The position numbers and the translations under genes were made by a program. Positions 12,669 to 17,746 of a stretch of 30,885 nt of DNA are shown here, piece by piece; within the stretch, counting starts at the first letter, position 1, and the number at the start of each line of letters is the position of its first letter. Below the pieces are notes generated by a model. It did not search any database and had not been told where the DNA came from. It saw only the letters and a program-made list of their open reading frames with translations. The stretch is from a virus, in IMG/VR virus record IMGVR_UViG_3300032132_000313, positions 1-30,885 of that record. One strand, given 5' to 3'.

Positions 12669-13486
12669 GTCAAGCCCGCTTCGCAATGGTGCCTGTTGAC
12701 GCGATCACAGATGACGCCCTGACAGCAACCCAGCTCCGGGTTTTGCTGGTCATCGGGTCATATCTGTCACGCGACAATAGCGCTTTTCCCAAGCAGAAAA
12801 CCATTGCTGATACCCTCGGAATTGCCCGCGAAACGGTGAACCGGTCCGTCAAGGTGCTTGTAGAGCGCAGATACATCGCAGTCACCCACAGAAAACGAGA
12901 TGATGGGGGTCAGCGTGAAAATTTATACCATGTGTTGTTAGACCCCTGTGATCCTAGCGTCACAGCCCCTGTGACACAAGAGGATCACACCCCCTGTGAT
13001 GATACGGGATCACACCCAAGACCACCCCACAGTGCCACCTCATCTTCTGAAGAAGATGAGTTACCCCTGAGCACCCCCGAACAGCCAAAACGCAAAGCTG
13101 CCCCAAGAGGCGCTGCGCGCAAGTGTCAGATTCCAGCCAGCTGGGCACCTGACCCGACAAGCTACGCCTACGGCTCAAAGCGAGGCCTTACCCCCGAGGA
13201 GATGAACCATGAAGCAGATCAATTCCGAAATGATGCCGTCGCTAAGCAAAAGCGGTTCATCGACTGGCACGCAGCCTTCAGAACCTGGCTTGGCAACTCA
13301 GCCAAATGGAAAGCCGAACGCGCAGCCCGGAGCAATAATCGCCCGAACACCGCAGGACAACCTCGCCGCGGCGGTCTCGTCGCTGCAGGCCTGCGGGATA
13401 TCAGTGAGTCACGAGGTTACGGGGAGTCGGTTTCCGAAGAACGGGGGCTGGGAGCCGGTTATGTCATTGACCGTGAGGCTAGCTGA
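12665..13486 (+). CDS. Helix-turn-helix phage replication initiator (O-like)
   Basis: A 273-residue protein. The N-terminal 90 residues form a winged helix of the HTH_36/replication-protein type (LTATQLRVLLVIGSYL, then KQKTIADTLGIARETVNRSVKVLVERRYIAVTHR). A low-complexity linker (about residues 92-155) contains the iteron-like DNA. The C-terminus has the motif FIDWHAAFRTWLGNSAKW (about 198-215), typical of phage replication initiators and primosome-loading proteins. By analogy with lambda O it should bind an origin inside its own gene. The last 60 residues are low-complexity and overlap another open frame, so the true end of the fold is near residue 225. Confidence 0.85.
   Translation: MSQARFAMVPVDAITDDALTATQLRVLLVIGSYLSRDNSAFPKQKTIADTLGIARETVNRSVKVLVERRYIAVTHRKRDDGGQRENLYHVLLDPCDPSVTAPVTQEDHTPCDDTGSHPRPPHSATSSSEEDELPLSTPEQPKRKAAPRGAARKCQIPASWAPDPTSYAYGSKRGLTPEEMNHEADQFRNDAVAKQKRFIDWHAAFRTWLGNSAKWKAERAARSNNRPNTAGQPRRGGLVAAGLRDISESRGYGESVSEERGLGAGYVIDREAS
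12943..13017. other. Iteron-like repeats, candidate origin of replication
   Basis: Three tandem units of about 24 bp, each starting CCCCTGTGA (12943, 12966, 12991) and ending in an inverted TCACA (12960, 12985, 13010). Each unit is therefore itself a dyad of TGTGA and TCACA arms. The repeats lie within the replication-initiator gene, in the linker-coding part, as in lambda O and P22 gene 18. That this is the origin is inferred. Confidence 0.65.
13039..13060. repeat. 22-base inverted repeat next to the iterons
   Basis: CTCATCTTCT and AGAAGATGAG form a perfect 10-bp inverted repeat with a 2-base centre. It codes for the Ser-Ser-Glu-Glu-Asp-Glu part of the linker and lies 22 bases after the last iteron. 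It could be a structure of the origin or a chance product of the codons used. Confidence 0.5.
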
Positions 13487-13820
13487 CCAGATCGACGCAG
13501 ACCGTGCGCGGTCGGTCCTTGGTGGCCTGTCTGGCCCTGCCAAGCGCGAACAGATCGTTGAGTGGCTGACCATCTGCGCGATCAAGACGGCACACGCGAA
13601 GGACGACGATATGTCCAGCGAGTTGAAGCTGAAGGTCTTCACCAGCGAGCTTCTCCAGTTTCCGGGCGATATCGTCCGCCACGTGTTGGCGAAGTGGCCG
13701 AGCAAAAGCAAGTGGTTCCCGACTTGGAAGGAACTGGAAGACGAGATCACACAGCTTGCAGGCATACGCCCACAAATCATCCAACGGGTGCAGGAGCGCC
13801 TAAACCAACAGGGGGACTAA
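13461..13820 (+). CDS. Phage replication-associated hypothetical protein
   Basis: A 119-residue protein whose core (EQIVEWLTICAIKTAHAKDDDMSSELKLKVFTSELLQFPGDIVRHVLAKWPSKSKWFPTWKELEDEI) follows a pattern common after replication initiators in prophages of Alphaproteobacteria; the role is unknown, perhaps as helicase loader. The ATG at 13461 is chosen because GGGAG lies upstream and the overlap with the initiator is then only 26 bases. The frame is open back to 13209, so a 203-residue form overlapping by 278 bases cannot be excluded. Confidence 0.75.
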   Translation: MSLTVRLADQIDADRARSVLGGLSGPAKREQIVEWLTICAIKTAHAKDDDMSSELKLKVFTSELLQFPGDIVRHVLAKWPSKSKWFPTWKELEDEITQLAGIRPQIIQRVQERLNQQGD

Positions 13821-13823
13821 ACC

Positions 13824-14120
13824 ATGACCATTCTATCCACACCGATCACGAGAGCCTGCGAGTTTGCTGGCGTACCGCTGGAGGTCATCATGAACCCGTG
13901 CAAGCGCCCTGCTCAGGTGCGTCTGCGCTGGGCCTTCTGGTATCACCTCGTAATCGTCGAGGGCTGGAGCCTTCCCCGCGCCGCCCGCCGTGTGAACTTC
14001 GATCATACCACCGTGCTCTACGGGCTTCGCCGGTACGCGGCTGATGAGTTCGGCACTGACGTGAAGTTCACCCTCGCACAGATCCGTGAAGCCGTTCGTG
14101 AAATGGAGGAAGCCGCATGA
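13824..14120 (+). CDS. Free-standing DnaA domain IV-like DNA-binding protein
   Basis: A 98-residue protein resembling the C-terminal DNA-binding domain of the chromosomal initiator DnaA. The helix-turn-helix signature is visible as SLPRAARRVNFDHTTVLYGLRR (about residues 49-70), to be compared with the RDHTTVLHA-type motif of DnaA. The preceding helix has the expected R-x-x-A/W pattern. It lacks the ATPase domain, so it cannot oligomerise like DnaA, but could bind DnaA-box-like DNA or compete with host DnaA. It lies three bases after the replication gene and overlaps the NusG-like gene as ATGA. Confidence 0.82.
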   Translation: MTILSTPITRACEFAGVPLEVIMNPCKRPAQVRLRWAFWYHLVIVEGWSLPRAARRVNFDHTTVLYGLRRYAADEFGTDVKFTLAQIREAVREMEEAA

Positions 14121-14635
14121 CCCACTGGTATGCCTTCAGTTGCCGCGCAGACCGCACAGAAGCGGCTGCAAACCGTCTTGGCGATTACATGGACTGTGAC
14201 GCCTTCGCTGTGTGTCGCACGCTTCGCAAGCGGCCTCCCCGCAAGCCAGCCCGGACTGTGACCGAGTGCGTGTTGAAGTCCTACATCTTCGCAGGCTTTG
14301 ACCGCTCGCCTAACTTCCTGGCTATCGAGCACATGCCCGGCCCACGGATCTACCCGATCAGCTTTGCCGGAGCCATCAAGCCGCTCAATGGCATGGCGGA
14401 CCTGAAATGGATCACGGGCGATTTGCCGAAACCCCTGCACCGCCACTATAACATTCCCCGCTTGAGAGGCCAGCACGTATGGACCGCGGGCGACCATGTT
14501 GAGGTGGAAAGCATTGGTCAGGTCGAGGTTGAATCTGTTGACGGCAATCAGCTCAAGCTGGCCTTGCGGTTGCTGGGCCGTCCGGTGATAATGCGGGCAG
14601 AGGATGCGCAGTTGGCTTTGAGGCGCGTCGCATAA
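14117..14635 (+). CDS. NusG-like transcription antitermination protein
   Basis: A 172-residue protein with the NusG layout. The N-terminal NGN-like domain begins HWYAFSCRADRTEAAANRL (W4, Y5) and has VLKSYIFAGFDRSPNF (about residues 52-67), where NusG has its 'lFPGYvFv' strand. The C-terminal part (about 121-167) reads as a KOW-type barrel: TAGDHVEVESIGQVEVESVDG, then LALRLLGRPVIMRAEDAQL. NusG paralogues such as RfaH and LoaP bind elongating RNA polymerase and suppress termination at chosen operons. The gene closes the early operon just upstream of a promoter-terminator unit that precedes the structural genes, so a role as late activator is likely. Confidence 0.8.
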   Translation: MTHWYAFSCRADRTEAAANRLGDYMDCDAFAVCRTLRKRPPRKPARTVTECVLKSYIFAGFDRSPNFLAIEHMPGPRIYPISFAGAIKPLNGMADLKWITGDLPKPLHRHYNIPRLRGQHVWTAGDHVEVESIGQVEVESVDGNQLKLALRLLGRPVIMRAEDAQLALRRVA

Positions 14636-15174
14636 TGGCAAACACCATTCCCATAGAAGAACTGAATGAGCACGTTCGGTATTGCTCCGAAACAGGTAGG
14701 TTTTGGTGGAAGCCTCGGGACCGAAAGTGGTTTAACAACGATGTGACTTGGAGGATGTGGAATACGCGGTTTGCGGAAACCCCTGCTTTTGAAACGCCAA
14801 ATACGCGAGGATATCATTACGCTCGCGTCAATGGCGTCCACTTGAAGGCACATCGCGTAGCATGGGCACTCGTTCATGGAGTTTGGCCAAGCGAGCAAAT
14901 CGACCACGTGGACGGCGACAAGTCCAATAATCGCATTTCGAATTTGCGGGTTGTTCCATTCGTGGTGAATATGAAAAACCTACCCCGATCTACGGCTAAC
15001 AAGAGCGGGGTGACTGGAGTTTCCTGGAGCAGGTATCACAAGAAGTGGTGCGCGCAGATTGGTGTAAACAACAGAACGCGGCTTATTGGCAGGTTTAGGA
15101 ATTTTTCGGATGCCGTCCGCGCACGCAAGAAGGCTGAGAAAAGATACGGTTTCCACGAAAACCATGGGCGTTGA
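14635..15174 (+). CDS. HNH endonuclease with AP2 DNA-binding domain
   Basis: A 179-residue homing-type endonuclease. The HNH_3 motif runs from H73-RVAWALVHGVWP to IDHVDGDKSNNRISNL (D90-H91, N98, N103). An AP2-like domain follows (about residues 114-171; SGVTGVSWSRYHKKWCAQI, then GRFRNFSDAVRARKKAEKRYG). Such genes are selfish inserts in phage genomes; some HNH proteins also help terminase cut DNA. The ATG overlaps the preceding stop as TAATG, and the stop codon lies inside the -35 box of the late promoter. Codon use is slightly more AT-rich than that of neighbours, which suggests later acquisition. Confidence 0.92.
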   Translation: MANTIPIEELNEHVRYCSETGRFWWKPRDRKWFNNDVTWRMWNTRFAETPAFETPNTRGYHYARVNGVHLKAHRVAWALVHGVWPSEQIDHVDGDKSNNRISNLRVVPFVVNMKNLPRSTANKSGVTGVSWSRYHKKWCAQIGVNNRTRLIGRFRNFSDAVRARKKAEKRYGFHENHGR

Positions 15175-15200
15175 CAACTGCCCCCAAATCACCTGATAAG
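15171..15200 (+). promoter_or_regulatory. Candidate late promoter (pR'-like)
   Basis: A perfect TTGACA (15171-15176) and GATAAG (15195-15200) are separated by 18 bases; predicted start near 15207. The -35 box overlaps the stop codon of the HNH gene. No repressor operator is nearby, so the promoter could be constitutive, with output controlled at the downstream terminator. Confidence 0.6.
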
Positions 15201-15229
15201 GGAAACCAGACACCGAGGACGTGCTAGAT

Positions 15230-15292
15230 GCTTCGCCCGGTGCGTGGGGCTGGAACACCGCGAGCGCGATCACCAGACCCTTAGTGCGAAGC
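15230..15292 (+). ncRNA. Candidate structured leader RNA element
   Basis: GCTTCGC (15230-15236) pairs with GCGAAGC (15286-15292), enclosing CGGTG (15238-15242) paired with CACCG (15256-15260). It begins about 23 bases after the predicted transcript start, where an RNA signal for an antitermination factor would be expected. No known RNA family is recognised. Confidence 0.4.
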
Positions 15293-15356
15293 CTTCCCGA
15301 AATTCAGAGCAAGCAGCGGTCGTGTAGTCCCCCAAACCATCCAGCCGTTGCAAGCG

Positions 15357-15389
15357 AGCCCCGTGTTTCCTGATTGGAGGCGCGGGGCT
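15357..15389 (+). terminator. Weak terminator-like stem in the late leader
   Basis: AGCCCCGTG (15357-15365) pairs with CGCGGGGCT (15381-15389), nine pairs with one G-U, followed by only three T. It is G/C-rich but lacks a good T-run, so it is a pause or partial terminator at most. Confidence 0.4.
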
Positions 15390-15434
15390 TTCCATTAGGT
15401 AGAGGCGTCCCCCTGATGTCTCTCCATCACCTCT

Positions 15435-15485
15435 GAGCCTGCGACATCCCTGGTTGTCCTTCTCCTAACGTCGCAGGCTCTTTTT
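15435..15485 (+). terminator. Strong intrinsic terminator before the late genes (tR'-like)
   Basis: GAGCCTGCGAC (15435-15445) and GTCGCAGGCTC (15470-15480) form a perfect 11-bp stem with a 24-base loop, followed by TTTTT. It is 14 bases upstream of the first late gene and in the same direction, so late transcription must pass it. Confidence 0.88.
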
Positions 15486-15498
15486 CCACAGGTGTTTT

Positions 15499-15948
15499 AT
15501 GCGCAAACCTCTTCACTCATTGCCGCGCCGGAATTTGAACGCGCTTGCTCCGCCGGAGAACGTCTTTGCGCGCAAGGATATCGGCGCAGCAATCGACATG
15601 AATCGCCCGAAGATAGAGAACGCAGATGGCTCCTTCTCGACGGAGGAAACGATTACGATCCCCCGTGGTAATCGGTGGTACAACGTTCCAACAATTGTAA
15701 ACGGTCAGCGTCTCAGTCCTGCGGATGTCGAGTACTGGTTTTCACAGGGTGATCCGAACATCCCGCACGTTGGTGAGTTCGGGACATTGGACGAGGCCGT
15801 TACTGCGGCTCGAATGCGCACTGATCAGATTGGGAACGTGAGGACCACGGGACCTCACACGCAGGTTTTCGAGGGTGGTGCGCGCCCGGCGCCTCCACCA
15901 AATGGTGGGCTGAATGCTTTGTCGGGCCTGTCACCATTCAAGAAATAG
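15499..15948 (+). CDS. Phage protein with structural-protein-type repeat domain
   Basis: A 149-residue protein, the first after the terminator. The central part (MNRPKIENADGSFSTEETITIPRG, then WYNVPTIVNGQRLSPADVEYWFSQG and GEFGTLDEAVTAARMRTDQIG, about residues 34-112) is a pattern often found at the ends of large internal or tail-associated phage proteins. The C-terminus is Pro/Gly-rich (RPAPPPNGGLNAL) and echoes the N-terminal NLNALAPP. The function is unknown; a virion component is likely. Confidence 0.72.
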   Translation: MRKPLHSLPRRNLNALAPPENVFARKDIGAAIDMNRPKIENADGSFSTEETITIPRGNRWYNVPTIVNGQRLSPADVEYWFSQGDPNIPHVGEFGTLDEAVTAARMRTDQIGNVRTTGPHTQVFEGGARPAPPPNGGLNALSGLSPFKK

Positions 15949-16056
15949 ATTCCCCATTGGCGAGTACGGCTGACGCAACGGTCAAATATCGAAGCGGTTT
16001 GCATAGGCGGCGTTGTAAGGCCGTGCTCCCCAATGTGGAAACGAAAGGAAAGTGCA

Positions 16057-16260
16057 ATGGCAATCACGCACGCCAAGAACCTTCATGGTGAGCCTGATGA
16101 TGACATCCGGCATTGGGCGAGGGTTTGCCTGCTGGAGGAGGAGTTGGCCCAGCATCAACCGGTAGACTACGAAACCATCTACGATGTGCTGGCCGAAACG
16201 CTTCGGGAATTGAGGCTTGCAGTTGACCGATTGGATGACCTGCAGGGTGGACGAAAGTGA
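16057..16260 (+). CDS. Small hypothetical protein
   Basis: A 67-residue acidic helical protein (RVCLLEEELAQHQPVDYETIYDVLAETLRELRLAVDRLDDL). The ATG at 16057 is preferred over one eight codons upstream because AAAGGAAAG lies seven bases before it. A 108-base gap (15949-16056) without a gene precedes it. Function unknown. Confidence 0.7.
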   Translation: MAITHAKNLHGEPDDDIRHWARVCLLEEELAQHQPVDYETIYDVLAETLRELRLAVDRLDDLQGGRK

Positions 16261-16271
16261 AGGACACGAGC

Positions 16272-16592
16272 ATGAAATACGAAGTCAAAGGCCTGACCAG
16301 CTACGGCGTTTACGATGGCGACCGCTTGCTTGGCAGCTATGAGAGCGAAACCACGGCACAGTGTGTCGCTGAGGCGCTGAATGAAGAGGCGGAGCGTGCG
16401 GATGGCGCTGTGAAGACCGCCTATCGGCGCGGTGTGGATGCAGCACGCACGATCAAACCGGTTACGTCGGGCACGAATGGCGGCGTTTGTGGGCCTGACG
16501 GCCTGCGTTCTCACCCGAGTACGTATTCAATGGCTACGCCTTATCCCGGCGAGGACTCCACCTCCAACGGCCACGACAAGGAGACAACCTAA
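16272..16592 (+). CDS. Hypothetical phage protein
   Basis: A 106-residue soluble protein. The N-terminal half (YEVKGLTSYGVYDGDRLLGSYESETTAQCVAEALNE) looks like a small alpha-beta fold; the C-terminal half is Gly/Ser/Thr-rich and probably disordered. ATG 16272 has AAGGACA upstream; a GTG at 16257 that overlaps the preceding stop is the alternative. The stop forms TAATG with the next gene. Confidence 0.68.
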   Translation: MKYEVKGLTSYGVYDGDRLLGSYESETTAQCVAEALNEEAERADGAVKTAYRRGVDAARTIKPVTSGTNGGVCGPDGLRSHPSTYSMATPYPGEDSTSNGHDKETT

Positions 16593-16816
16593 TGGCTATC
16601 CTATCCCCCGAGGCGAAGAAGAACGCCAAGCCCTTCATCAATGGCCTCTGGACCGCCCTTGTGGTCATGGTCTGCATTGCGCTGGCCTCCAAGTACATCC
16701 TGAGCGGTTATCCCCCGCTGATCGCCTTCCTTGAGCCGTTCGCTGAATTGACCATTGTGCTTGGCGTTATCGGCATTGGCCTCATCGTCGCTGACCGGAA
16801 CCCGCTGGTTAAGTGA
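16592..16816 (+). CDS. Two-pass small membrane protein, holin candidate
   Basis: A 74-residue protein with two predicted transmembrane helices (about residues 18-38, GLWTALVVMVCIALASKYILS, and 50-67, FAELTIVLGVIGIGLIVA), a Lys-containing N-terminus and a short C-terminus ending in Lys. Size and topology fit a class II holin, which would permeabilise the inner membrane at lysis. No endolysin gene adjoins it, so the lysis role is only a possibility. It starts in TAATG and ends in TGATG overlap. Confidence 0.7.
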   Translation: MAILSPEAKKNAKPFINGLWTALVVMVCIALASKYILSGYPPLIAFLEPFAELTIVLGVIGIGLIVADRNPLVK

Positions 16817-16980
16817 TGCTGGCCATTGCCTCCGTTGCTGCGTTGGCTCTTGGTCTCATCATAGCCTTTGACCAGTACCGACAGCGCACGTGTGACCACG
16901 ACATGTTTGAGCTGCACGGCGATGCCAGATCAGCCATGATGACTCGGTATGTTTGCAAGAAGTGTGGAAAGCGCGCCTGA
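16816..16980 (+). CDS. Small membrane-anchored zinc-ribbon-like protein
   Basis: A 54-residue protein: an N-terminal membrane helix (residues 2-18) followed by a hydrophilic domain with C-D-H near residue 26 and CKKCGK at the C-terminus, which could bind zinc. It begins at the ATG of a TGATG overlap and ends in another TGATG overlap. It belongs to a run of tiny membrane-protein genes. Confidence 0.68.
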   Translation: MLAIASVAALALGLIIAFDQYRQRTCDHDMFELHGDARSAMMTRYVCKKCGKRA

Positions 16981-17072
16981 TGCCTCCCCCCGAGATCATC
17001 TTCTACCTCCTGATAACCGCCATCATCGTTGGCGGCATCATCTGGTTGATGAAGGGCATACTCGGTGACTAG
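16980..17072 (+). CDS. 30-residue single-pass membrane protein
   Basis: A 30-residue frame, almost entirely one transmembrane helix (IIFYLLITAIIVGGIIWLM), ending in basic and acidic residues (KGILGD). It uses the ATG of a TGATG overlap. Its length is near the limit for calling, but hydrophobicity and chain overlap support it. Confidence 0.55.
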   Translation: MPPPEIIFYLLITAIIVGGIIWLMKGILGD

Positions 17073-17148
17073 CCTCATCCCTTACGTAGCCGCCGCCCTC
17101 TTTGCCTGCGCTATCGTATCTCAGCTATGCTGGCTCGCAACCGAATGA
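17065..17148 (+). CDS. 27-residue single-pass membrane protein (GTG start)
   Basis: A short hydrophobic frame (SLIPYVAAALFACAIVSQLCWLA) that starts with GTG inside the preceding small gene and ends in ATGA overlap with the next. It has no clear ribosome site and would depend on coupling. Confidence 0.42.
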   Translation: MTSLIPYVAAALFACAIVSQLCWLATE

Positions 17149-17234
17149 CCGATCGCAAATACACTTACCGCTCTATCGCCCTGACACTCACGGCGCTGGG
17201 GCTTTTTGCTTTGTGGGGTTTTCTCGCAACCTGA
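17145..17234 (+). CDS. 29-residue single-pass membrane protein
   Basis: A short frame with a basic N-terminus (TDRKYTYR) and one membrane helix (SIALTLTALGLFALWGFLA). The ATG overlaps the preceding stop as ATGA. A 101-base gap then leads to the terminase small-subunit gene. Confidence 0.5.
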   Translation: MTDRKYTYRSIALTLTALGLFALWGFLAT

Positions 17235-17335
17235 GTTTGCAATCCCCGCCGGGTGGATACCCAATCCCGGTAACCAAAAGTAGCAATGTATCGACAATCG
17301 ATCTTGGACGCCGCGAAAGTGGCGGGAAGGATGAA

Positions 17336-17746
17336 ATGAGTAATACGGGCCGCCCGCCGCTATACGATGATCCTCTCGTCATGGAGGCTAAGATAGATCA
17401 GTACTTCGATGATCTTGAAAAGGGTAAGCCGCCAACTGTTGCTGGCCTTTGCTATTTTCTTGGGTTCTCTGATCGCGGCGCACTCTCTGAGTACGAAAAG
17501 CGAGAGGGCTTTTCCCGCACGGTAAAAAGTGCGCGTCTCAGGATTGAGGTAGACCGCTCTGAAAGACTGATATCTAGCGGCACGCCAACGGCTGGTATCA
17601 TTTTCGATCTGACCAACAATCACAACTGGAAGAATCCTCAGCACATGAAAATGAGCCAGGATGAGGATGGAGGGCCACAAGAAGTTATTGTCTCGGCGAC
17701 TGATCGCTTGAAGGCTCTTTTGGAAAAGAGTGCCCAGCCCAGCTGA
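17336..17746 (+). CDS. terS: Terminase small subunit
   Basis: A 136-residue DNA-recognition subunit of the packaging motor. An N-terminal GRPPLYDDPLVMEAKIDQYFDDL and a central helix-turn-helix-like AGLCYFLGFSDRGALSEYEKREGF precede the GTPTAGIIFDLTNNHNWK segment (about residues 82-99) that is typical of phage small terminases of this type. The start at 17336 has GGAAGGA upstream; the open frame to the left is non-coding. It overlaps the large subunit by 17 bases. The pac site of headful-packaging phages often lies within or near this gene. Confidence 0.9.
   Translation: MSNTGRPPLYDDPLVMEAKIDQYFDDLEKGKPPTVAGLCYFLGFSDRGALSEYEKREGFSRTVKSARLRIEVDRSERLISSGTPTAGIIFDLTNNHNWKNPQHMKMSQDEDGGPQEVIVSATDRLKALLEKSAQPS

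Larger units (their letters stand above)
15175..15498 (+). other. Intergenic late leader region
   Basis: A gap of 324 bases without a credible gene. It holds the late promoter, a nested hairpin at 15230-15292, a second stem at 15357-15389 and a strong terminator at 15435-15485, then the ribosome region of the first late gene. No tRNA was found. A transcript from the promoter to the terminator would be about 280 bases, either a small RNA or the leader of the late operon. A cos or pac site here cannot be excluded. Confidence 0.7.

Noticed and set aside
12943-13017. A CRISPR array
   Set aside because: Units are only about 24 bp, adjoin without unique spacers and lie within a coding sequence; iterons explain them better.
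15310-15335. A possible ops-like element (GCGGTCGTGTAG) in the late leader
   Set aside because: It matches the RfaH ops consensus only in part and in the wrong spacing, so I do not call it.
15175-15498. A tRNA or rRNA gene in the late leader
   Set aside because: No T arm, anticodon arm or CCA end can be folded; the stems found do not form a cloverleaf.
16592-17234. A complete holin-endolysin-spanin cassette
   Set aside because: No lysozyme, amidase or peptidase motif is present in the window, so only a holin-like candidate can be named.
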